Part shown: piece by piece, positions 55,801-64,000 of the stretch
Layout: every line of letters begins with the position of its first letter
Numbering within the stretch: the first letter of the stretch is position 1
Source of the DNA: Hydractinia symbiolongicarpus
Lineage: Eukaryota; Cnidaria; Hydrozoa; Anthoathecata; Hydractiniidae
Direction: 5' to 3'
Assembly (NCBI RefSeq): GCF_029227915.1
Contig: NC_079886.1
Span: 19,878,501 to 19,942,500, forward strand
DNA: 64,000 nucleotides
Made by a program: the position numbers and the translations under genes
Notes under the pieces: model-generated
Told to the model about the DNA's origin: nothing
Database searches by the model: none
The model's input: the letters and a program-made list of their open reading frames with translations, nothing else

Positions 55801-58800
55801 TTGTCCTAAGTAATTATGAAATTTTACACCGCCATTAGCTCGACTTTCGTGTAAGTCACTGAAGTGGCAGTGATTTAAGTGCCATTTCTTGGCACTTAAA
55901 TCACTGCCACGCACGGGTTGATATGGTGTAACGATATGGTGTAACGATACAATATAAATGGATGTCCGTGTTCTTTTTTTTTTAGAAATTCTGTTAGTGA
56001 CAAAGGTCCCTTTGCAATTATTCTTGCTCCGACCAGGGAGTTAGCACAACAGGTAACTTTCTTTAACTTTTTGTTAAAAGAATAAAAGAATAGTGGCCGC
56101 TAGTTTATTCCTATTTAACAATATCGCTACTGTATTTTTTTACCATGATAAGACGTCTTCTGTACTTTTTGACAAGAGACGCACAGATTTCTATCAAGGT
56201 TTATAGGTCTAAACCATGATCTCTTTTTAAGACGTGCTTCACTTACTTTTCTTTGACGACAGTGAGGTCTCCCACAGTATAAAAATACTTGATAAAACGA
56301 GATATTTGTTGATTGCTGGTATGTTGAATCCAAAAACAAAAATCAGGAAGTATAAATTGCCGTGTAGACTATTATGCAGTATGTTGTATCGTTTTGATAT
56401 TTTTTATTGCCTTTTTTTCTATTTTTTCCTTTTTTTTCTGTGTTAGATTGAAGAAGAAACAAACAAATTCGCGAAAAAGTTGGGTATCAGGACTGTTGCA
56501 GTCATCGGTGGTGTAAGTAGTGGCATATTTGCTGTTTTAAGCAGTTGAACACTAACAGCACCATATCTCGTGTCTTTTTTAAATTTTTCAGCTTTCAAGG
56601 GAAGAACAAGGCTTTCAACTTCGTCTAGGTTGCGAGGTGAGTGGTCAATTCATCTATTTAGTTAAAATCTAATATTCGCCTCTTATTTCTTCTTTGATTC
56701 TGGACATTGCATAAAGGGGTAGGTTAACACAGCTGGCAAATATACAAACTAAACAGGGTTAGAATGTTAGACAGAATTAAAATGGCGGAAACAGGTGCAC
56801 TTTTATTTAAAAGGATAGTTATATAATTGTACAACTGTTTTTAGATTGTTATCGCAACACCAGGTCGTCTCATAGATGTATTAGGTATGCCTTGTTTCCA
56901 TTTGTTTTATAGCAAGTCTGTAAGATTACAATCATGGACAAAATTAATGACACAAAGACACTTTTTTCGTTATTTTGTTAAGCACGGCTAAAAGGTTAAT
57001 GGTCAGTACTCTGCTGCCGGCAGACTGAAAAGTCGCTACCTTTGTGCATATGTAGGTCAGGCAAAGAGCATTTAAAATTTGCTAGTCACATTGCATAGCG
57101 CGCCTATGCAAAATATTAATTAACGCCGGAGGGCCATTAAAGTCGCGCAAGTTGAAAAATACAATTAGCATATTCCCAGAACAAGTATTTAACCAAATAA
57201 CCTAAAATCCGAAATGATTCACCATCAGCATTTGCCTTTAAAACTAAGGTAACTAACACTTGTTTAAGTTTTTCAAAACATGCAAATTTGGCGCAGTCAT
57301 GTCACTGTTCTGCAATGTTAAAGACTAGTGATATGCCCTGGAGAAATTAACAGAAATTTGCCAGACGCAAAGAAATAGATAAAAGTATATCGCGTTTGCT
57401 ATTTCTTATGTCAGTAGCACGACAAGAAATTCAAGAAGAGATATGCAGCGGCTGCATGCTTGATTAATCGAGGCTTCGGCATCATTACATGAAATATGGT
57501 GTGCAGCATAGTGTGCTCAGATATATTTATAAGATTCGAGCATTCTCCAACATCTGTTGATATACTATACTATATTTAGAAATTTTTCTTTCCTAGAGAA
57601 TCGGTACCTAGTATTGAGTCAGTGTTCTTACGTTGTAATGGACGAAGCAGATCGTATGATTGACATGGGCTTTGAGCCCGACGTGCAACGCATACTTGAA
57701 TTTTTACCTGTCACCAATTTAAAACCCGACACAGACGACGCTGAAAATCCGGACGTTATTGCAAAAAACTTGACATCGAAGGATAAATTTCGACAGGTAG
57801 CCGAGTTTTGTTACTTTTTTGCTTTTAAGACTCCAACAGTGTGAAAAGATTTACCGCTAAGACGTTTTTATTTCTCAGGACTTATCAAAGATTAGGTTTT
57901 TTTTTGTCGGTGACTGTTTCGATTCTTTTTTAGTTTTGACATTTTGCTGAGTTATTAATAGTTCTCTCTAAAATGCAATGGTTGTTACTTTGAGTGGAGT
58001 ACTGTCTTTGTGTTCAAATTACATAATTCATATCTTTTTTTGTCGGATTTTGTAGTTGTCAACTGTCTTTGAATATGGCATTGGGGATTTGCTCATCAAA
58101 TAATTTTTATCACAAATCTATTCATTGTGAACTCTAAAGCAATGCCTGACAATTGCATGTGTTAAGCAGTAGCAGACCCGCAAAAAAATTGTTTCCCCAG
58201 GCCGAAAAAGCTTGGTTATCATTAGTTCGCTCGTATTTGAAATCACACGCGAAATGTGAAACAAGAAGAATTATTTCTTTGTGAAGCAGATAAAAAAAAT
58301 TGAATTAAAACTAACAGGCCTAAAACAACAACTTCATTTTGTTTTACAATTGACGCAACATAGAAACAGCCTCAATACTCCAATTCTGTTACTGCAGCGA
58401 GTTATGTTATGTCTTATACAATTAAACCTCTTGTCTATCAGATTATTATATTGAACTTATAAACATTTTTTCATAGACTGTTATGTTCACAGCTACTATG
58501 CCTCCCACGGTTGAACGTTTAGCGCGGTCATATTTAAGGTATGTTCGTTTTTTACCTGTTTATTTTTATAGTCATTTGAATATATAGTACTTTAAGGGAA
58601 TTAATTTTCGCGAGTTTCGCGAGTTTTTGTTAATTTCGCGAAAATTAGTTCCCTTAAGGTAATTGTGGAATTGTTTACGTGTTTTTAGACGTCCTGCTAC
58701 TGTACACATTGGATCTATTGGTATGTTGATAGTTTCTTCTTAATTCCTGTTTGTTTTCCTTTTTTCATTGATGGGATGAAGCAGCCCATGCCATTTCATT

Positions 58801-61800
58801 ACTGGAGTGTTGTTTGATATTTCGTGTTGCTTTTTTTAATTTTTTTCCCGGTAACAGAATTAAAGCATACTTCAGCTGTATTACACGCGAGAAACATGGT
58901 AGCCGCTTTATAGCTACCATTTTCAGCAGTTTCTAAAAGGTCATGTCCTAATGAACCACTGGGAACATTTAGCCTTGTTGGAGGTTACTTGTAACACTGA
59001 TTATTTCACAGGTAAACCGGTTGATCGAGTGGAACAAAGAGTTTACATGGTATCCGAAAACCAAAAGAAGTATGAATTTGGAAAATTACTAGTTTATAAT
59101 TGATGATTTCACTCGTTCCTTCTGAATCGCTGTGTACCTTCAATAAACATTTCTCTCTGTTTTCTCTTTTTCATAGGAAGAAGTTATTGGAAATTCTCCA
59201 CTCTGAACTAGAACCTCCTATTCTTGTGTTCGTCAACCAAAAGAAGGTGAGTTGGTGTTAGATCGTTGTTTTTTACACCGTTGTTGGCGGTGGTGTGTAA
59301 AGGGAAATGTTTATTAATGTGAAAGTTAATTGGTGACTTCCAAGGCCCTAATGTTTATTGTGACTCTTACCTAGGAAAGCTACAACGCATTCTTATTTCC
59401 CAAACTGCAAGACTCTTACAAATACTTCTAAAAATGAGATTAAAAGCTATTAATTTTGTGGGGTTTTTTGGGTTAATGCAAGTAAATCCGGTCACCAACT
59501 CGGAGTCTTCAAAAGGAATTTAGAAAAATGCGTAAATCGTTAATGGTGCTAAGCTTTTATTTTTTCCTTAACAATAAAACGCAACAGCTACGTGCATTTT
59601 TTATTTTCTTTCTGTTCGTCTACGACATCATCTTGAGATGCTGTTTTCTAGGGTGCTGATGTTTTGGCGAGGTCACTGGAGAAGCAAGGAGTAAGTCATG
59701 AATTTTTTCAAAGGTTTTAGACCTTTTAGGAAATCCTTATTTCGTAAAATTTAAAAACTATGGAATCATAAAATGAATTCGTAGCCGTGTCATTTTGTAG
59801 TTGGCGAACGTTGCCTATTACTTGGACGATCCACGAAATTAGAATTTTGACGTAGAAGTTGGCTGTCATTTCTCTATATCCCTGAAAACATTTAAAAACT
59901 GAGTTAAACTAAATCCGAAGCCATGGTTAATGAAAGTAGTAATTAGGAATACAAATATAGTATTTCATGGAAACCATACCTTTTAGTTTGCGTTTTTCCC
60001 ATGCATATAACTTTTCTTCATTCAGTTCCGTGCGACAACTCTTCACGGTGGTAAAGGTCAAGAACAGAGGTAAGGACTGTCTTCTGTTTATTTTTGATAC
60101 CCTTTATCAGTATTCGTAATTTTAATGACATAATTTATCTTTGTTTTCTCTTCTTATCTCTCAGTGTGTCACACTTCACTCTTCTTTTTATTTAGAGAGT
60201 TCGCGTTGAACAGTCTGAAGGATGGTTCGAAGGATATCTTAGTCGCCACTGATGTAGCTGGGCGTGGTATCGATATTAAGTACGGCTGGCACTCCTTACC
60301 ATTTTTTTTCATTCGTTTCGTACCACCGTTGCTTCACTATCATAAAATTGTCTCTGTGAAATTGTTTTTTTAATTGTTTTATGTATTTTTTAGGGATGTT
60401 TCCATGGTTATTAACTACGACATGGCTAAAAATATTGATAGTGAGTAGTTACCTTTTAAAGAGTTCAAACAGTTTTGTTAGTGTGTTATTAAAACCATAT
60501 TGCTGGTAGGAAGCAGGATTCGGTTGACAGTCGGCAGAATTGCAAGCCACAAACGGACACGCAACACTGCGTGCAACAATATGTCAACGACCCAATCGTA
60601 TGCCTTATCAGGACTATGTCATGTCCTCCGCGTAATTATCGTTACCTTGTCTCCCCACATTACTGTGTATCCACACTCTCCTTCCAAAAGATCAGGAAAG
60701 CCAAAAGTTATTGTCAAAATGTCAGGGATATTATTTATTTCTTTGATATGTTAGAAAAAATGTCAGGAATTTCGGGTTTGTATTGGTGTCGTCAGATCGC
60801 GGTTAATTGTTGATTGTTTGAAGATATTTCGAGGATATTAGTTTTCGCGAACGTAAATTTTTTTTAAAAAAAAATATCCCTTTTCACAGTAAAACATTTA
60901 CACAAGTACACTTTTAATGGTTCGATTTTCGCTTCAGCATGCCATTTTGTCATTTGCTGGTATTAATTTCTTTAAATAATAATTCACGGATACATATTTT
61001 CGCGACAAAAAGCACGCAACTAAATCTCCGCATAAATTAGCACCAGTAACCCTTTCCATACGTGTGACTTGAAAGGCTATATCTTGAAATCTAGTAATTT
61101 CCGGACAATTTATTCCGGTTTTTTTGAAAGCAGACTGAATTCCCTACAATCTAAGTGGTTTTTCGCTCCCCTCCCTGTCATAAAATCAGTACCTTCGAAT
61201 CGTATCAACTTTTGAAGCTTTGTGCGCCAATCAACCACAAGAAACGATCCCTTTACATAAAGTTAAGGCTTAAACTTTTTAAAATGTATGATACTCTGAT
61301 GTTTAAATGGAGCTTCCTTTCTACATATTACCGAAAGCAGTGTGCAAAACTTAAATGGCTGCTAAACCTATATGCCCAAAAAATTAAATGCACGATAAAG
61401 ATGCGCAAAATTAAAAGTCCCTTGCTTTACATTCAGGTTACACCCATCGTATTGGTCGAACAGGTCGTGCTGGTAAAAGTGGTATTGCTGTCACCTTCCT
61501 CACGCAGGACAATTCCGAAGTTTTCTATGATCTTAAACAGATGTTGGTAAACAGTTCGGTAAGTTCTTATTTGTTGGCTTTTACCTACGCAAAATGTAAC
61601 AATGTAATTATTATCTTCCACTGTGTCTCACCCTTCCTCACTATATCCCACTGTTTCTCCCGTGAAAATTAGTACTCCTGAGGTACTCCCACTGTGTCTC
61701 ACTATGTCCCACTCATTGTCTCTTACTATCTCTCGCTGTCTCTCACTGTTTTTCACTACGTCGAACTGGTGAACTAGAATAATTTTCCAGATAAAAAAAG

Positions 61801-62035
61801 AGAGAAAAAAAGAGGTGTTAGGCATGGAGGATATTCGACAGTCCCTTGTTTTTCATGGAATATGGTTTTGAGGTCTACAGGTGTCAGAAATGAACAGCCG
61901 GAAGTGACATTGCTTTGTTTTTGTCTTATTCAGGTTAGTTCCTGTCCGAACGATCTCATGAACCATCCGGAAGCTCAACACAAACCTGGGACTGTTTTAA
62001 CGAAAAAACGTCGCGAAGAGACTATTTTTGTCTAA
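46840..62035 (+). CDS. DDX23: DDX23/Prp28 DEAD-box spliceosomal RNA helicase, 30 exons, 798 aa
   Basis: DDX23 is the U5 snRNP helicase that displaces U1 from the 5' splice site as the spliceosome is activated. The joined exons give 798 residues (human about 820). The N-terminus is rich in RS, RD and KE dipeptides (residues 1-83). It is followed by [24 protein letters not shown] and DRDWRIF, which are specific to this family. Helicase motifs by residue: Q motif from 392 (PTPIQRQ), motif I AETGSGKT (414-421), Ia PTRELA (455-460), TPGR (504-507), II DEAD (528-531), III TAT (584-586), [11 protein letters not shown] (698-707) and [10 protein letters not shown] (728-735). The C-terminus, [17 protein letters not shown], is nearly family-identical. 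All phases close and all introns are GT-AG. Human NIEDYIHRIG reads NIDSYTHRIG here. The introns host several foldbacks and repeat fragments. Confidence 0.95.
47428..47567. repeat. Dispersed repeat family C, copy 1 (DDX23 intron 3)
   Basis: It matches 62413-62549 in the same orientation. Shared words are CTGTCTGTGAG, TATAATCAC(A/G)CCT, ATCATAGTAATA-like and AA(A/C)TTCATTACTT. About 140 bases are recognisably related. The class is unknown. Confidence 0.6.
48312..48579. repeat. Local direct duplication in DDX23 intron 4
   Basis: Blocks 48312-48399 and 48494-48579 both run from GGCCATATTACAG through GAGGCCTGTACA and GTTGACGGTGT to GACGTCGTA. They are separated by about 95 bases of unrelated sequence. 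Several substitutions show that the duplication is old. Confidence 0.7.
49125..49275 (-). pseudogene. Possible LINE reverse-transcriptase tail fragment (DDX23 intron 5)
   Basis: On the minus strand a short frame reads [20 protein letters not shown] (about 49190-49130). It resembles the basic, RGRP-containing tail followed by a tryptophan that ends many LINE-type reverse transcriptase ORFs. An in-frame stop precedes it and the frame closes soon after, so only a decayed fragment could be present. The assignment is tentative. Confidence 0.35.
53017..53130. repeat. Perfect 30-bp inverted repeat (DDX23 intron 10)
   Basis: ATTTATTGCAACAAGTTTAA... (53017-53046) is an exact reverse complement of 53101-53130 around a 54-base spacer, and pairing continues imperfectly inward. 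It is probably a young MITE-like foldback. In the pre-mRNA it would form a long hairpin. Confidence 0.8.
55864..55910. repeat. Perfect 21-bp hairpin, 5-nt loop (DDX23 intron 15)
   Basis: GTGGCAGTGATTTAAGTGCC... (55864-55884) is an exact reverse complement of 55890-55910 around a TTTCT loop. As RNA it makes an uninterrupted stem of 21 pairs. The arm length is small-RNA sized, but a normal miRNA precursor has a longer, imperfect stem, so a foldback element is equally likely. Confidence 0.8.
58596..58653. mobile_element. 58-bp TTAA-flanked foldback (DDX23 intron 21)
   Basis: GGGAATTAATTTTCGCGA (58596-58613) pairs with 58636-58653 with one mismatch, and TTAA borders both sides (58592-58595 and 58654-58657). 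The TTAA-GGG ... CCC-TTAA layout and the TTTCGCGA word repeat the signature of the 1.97-kb element at 12822-14795. It may be a minimal derivative of the same superfamily. Confidence 0.6.
61618..61755. repeat. Degenerate CTCACTNTGTC minisatellite (DDX23 intron 29)
   Basis: Imperfect copies of TGTCTCAC, TATCCCACTG and TGTCTCTCACTG recur every 8-16 bases over about 140 bases. This pyrimidine-rich tract lies between exons 29 and 30, about 180 bases upstream of the last acceptor. Confidence 0.6.
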
Positions 62036-62412
62036 ACTGTACTTAGCCACATTTACAGTCGTGTTTTACGTCCAAACGTGTTGCGGGAGAACATGTTACC
62101 GTTATTTTACGTGTTTATCGATACGATCGATTCCAATGCGTGTAAAAGGAAAAAGCAGATGTATTATTTAAAATCACAAGTAGAGATCTGACCCCCGTCT
62201 TATCAATTTAATTACTTTGTGCAACATATTGCACATAAGATTGATGCGTAAAATATGTACGACGGAAACCCCGTCTGACTAATTTCATTACCTCTTGTTC
62301 ACAGGCGGGCAAAGTCCATAAAATAACCATGCGGTAATATGTGAGGCGGGCGAAAATCTGAGAAACAGCGAACCTGTGCATTTTTCCACGGACTCTAGTA
62401 TTACAAAAATGC

Positions 62413-62549
62413 CCTCTGTCTGTGAGGTAAATTAAAAAACCGGCAGTTTCGTAATCAAAAGTGGCAATATAATCACGCCTTTAATCATAGTAATAACCTA
62501 CATCCAAGTAAACTTCATTACTTTATGTTAACATGGGAGTTAGGGATGC
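62413..62549. repeat. Dispersed repeat family C, copy 2
   Basis: Homologous to 47428-47567, same orientation, with clear divergence. It lies about 380 bases after the DDX23 stop codon. Confidence 0.6.
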
Positions 62550-63466
62550 CGGAAATTTTCACGACGGATATGCAGACAGGATCCCCGTGTAAGATTCCAT
62601 GTGCTAGCAACGTACAGTCTTTTATAAGTACAACAGAGCAGCTTTCAGGTCGAGATAAATGTGAGAACAAGGATATGGTGCTTTATACTTTTTTGGTTGG
62701 TTTTGTACGTTTTCGTCTAAATAATTAAAATTTACAAAAGCAAAAGCATCTCTATCTGACTGTTGAAACGTAGTCTAGAATAAACTCGTTTGTTTGTGAC
62801 ATATGATATAATATTTATATTATTCATTAAGAGCATCTATTCTTAAAATTGGAAGTATCAGAGAAAAGAAGCGTTTTAAAATGTCCAAACTTCGTAAGGA
62901 AATTTTTTTCATCCAAATAAGAATGGTATAAATCGATTGGGAAAAAGTAAGAGATTTTTTAATTCATCACTGTAAACTGGTTCGCTTTTATTTTTTCGAT
63001 ACTGCCTTTTTCTGTTAAAAAATGTAATACTAATAGTACACGTACAAGCTTTCCAAGTGTTGGGAAGGTCATGTTATAATAATCTTGCTATTAGTTTAGT
63101 GAGGTTTGCAATTTGAAGAAAAAAGAAGTTTTAGGCAGACTATTAACAAGGTTTTTTTAAAAGTTAAGAGCGTGTATATTTCACCAAACGATTTTTTAAA
63201 GTAGATGCGTAGAATGTTTTAAAAGGGCCGTGAATTGTTTCAGCGGCTTTTCTGAAGTTAAAAAATAGCGAATTCATCAGAAATGTTTTTCGTATCTTTT
63301 GCTTCTACCGCATTTTTAAAACTCGAAGGATTGGGGAAGAGATAATTCTTTGCTCTTAAAAATTTTCATACTTGTAAGGTGTGGCAAAGCATAACCAACA
63401 TATTATTTTATAGAAAAATATTTTTTATATTTTTCTGTAATGATCTTAGAGGCTGATTCGTGATCG

Positions 63467-63532
63467 TTCTCGACCCCAGAGCTCTTTGAAATAAACCTCG
63501 GTTTTAATCTCAAAGAGCTCTGGGGAGGAGAA
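63467..63532. repeat. 66-bp foldback with CCCCAGAGCTCTTTGA arms
   Basis: Arms of 23 bases (63467-63489 and 63510-63532) pair with two mismatches around a 20-base loop. The outer word (CTCGACCCCAG) resembles the CTCGTCCCCAG ends of the foldback at 7785-7870, which suggests a common type of short hairpin element. Confidence 0.7.
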
Positions 63533-64000
63533 TGACTTGCGAAATCTACACGTGGCTTTATACGCATGCGCAATGTTTTTATTTCTGGTATGAATGAACA
63601 TCGTGTATATGAATTTTAAGCGCTAAATATAATTTAAAATCTTTATTTTAAGCGACTTGAGATGAACTCTGAAGTGACTCTTCTTATTCCTTCTGAAGTC
63701 ATGAAAAACACGTCACAAATATAGCAAGAGACCCCAATGAAAAATTTTAATTTCACTTCCGACACGAAACTCTGTTTCTCTAGATGAGTATCCGAGTTTG
63801 TAACAAAAGAACCTCGCATAAACACAGAGTCGTGAGCAATAAAGTTTTAATTCTGGCAGGCCTTCGGAAATAAAATAATTTTGGCTGACACTACACATCT
63901 GTCGGTACAAAAAAATGGTGTTAATAGAATACGCAAGTTTCCTTCGTGTAATCAGATTATCACGTTTTCTGATAACCCTGACATGTTTTCATTATTTTTT

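Larger units (their letters stand above)
46840..62035 (+). other. DDX23: Exon map of the DDX23 gene
   Basis: Coding exons: 46840-47087, 47175-47244, 47337-47396, 47775-47861, 48981-49032, 50408-50511, 51607-51642, 51728-51763, 52115-52227, 52378-52441, 53204-53280, 53722-53858, 54123-54211, 54573-54648, 55144-55213, 55986-56052, 56447-56512, 56592-56636, 56845-56884, 57597-57796, 58477-58538, 58689-58720, 59012-59069, 59177-59246, 59652-59690, 60026-60069, 60196-60279, 60394-60440, 61437-61558, 61934-62035. The lengths sum to 2397 bases (799 codons including the stop). I placed each boundary by reading GT and AG sites and checking that codon phase and family sequence continue. The smallest exon is 32 bases and two consecutive exons are 36 bases each. 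No untranslated exon could be placed. Confidence 0.9.
62036..64000. other. 3' flank of DDX23 and intergenic sequence
   Basis: No further gene is visible to the end of the window. The flank holds copy 2 of repeat family C (62413-62549) and the foldback at 63467-63532. The first AATAAA I noticed is at 62779-62784, far from the stop, so the true polyadenylation site is uncertain. Confidence 0.45.

Noticed and set aside
60500-60813. Two overlapping open frames between DDX23 exons 28 and 29
   Set aside because: They lie wholly within the intron, show no helicase or other motif, and the spliced frame closes perfectly without them.

Overview
The window reads as nuclear DNA of an animal, most likely a cnidarian and probably a hydrozoan. 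It is AT-rich (roughly one third GC by eye), has GT-AG introns, widely spaced genes and many non-autonomous DNA transposons. There is no sign of bacterial, organellar or phage organisation. The hydrozoan call is an inference from overall style, from the low GC and from splice-acceptor-like AGs placed 0-4 bases before three start codons, which would suit spliced-leader trans-splicing.

Four cellular genes can be supported. (1) 21353-22936 (+): an uninterrupted reading frame for a secreted GH79 heparanase with both catalytic glutamates. (2) 24215-28888 (-): a six-exon OXNAD1-like NAD/FAD oxidoreductase; every junction closes except the first, which is one base out of phase. (3) 33157-35853 (+): an uninterrupted 898-codon NEK9 (Nercc1) kinase with an RCC1 propeller and a C-terminal coiled coil. 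(4) 46840-62035 (+): a DDX23/Prp28 DEAD-box spliceosomal helicase that I could resolve into 30 exons with consistent phases, giving 798 residues. A fifth frame, 4643-7081 (-), encodes an 812-residue protein with two C2H2 fingers that looks transposon-derived. A broken pogo/CENP-B-like transposase lies at 1084-2094 (-).

The rest is repeat-rich. I find terminal inverted repeats (TIRs) with plausible target-site duplications (TSDs) at 12822-14795 (TTAA), 13436-14576 (TA, nested in the previous one), 29761-30934 (TA), 31529-32128 (5-bp TSD, exactly 600 bp), 36355-36838 (TA), 39851-41463 (TTA), 42100-44668 (TA) and 42705-44176 (TA, nested), plus a 58-bp TTAA-flanked foldback at 58596-58653. The most unusual block is 39.8-44.7 kb. 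There a ~53-bp satellite fills the inside of a TTA-flanked TIR element, recurs in reverse orientation just outside it, and recurs again inside a different TIR element nested in a third.

The four cellular genes are not an obvious functional cluster: extracellular matrix degradation, a flavin oxidoreductase, mitotic signalling and pre-mRNA splicing. Their neighbourhood looks like ordinary animal gene order with mobile elements filling introns and intergenic space. All homology statements come from recognising motifs and family sequences by reading, not from a database search.
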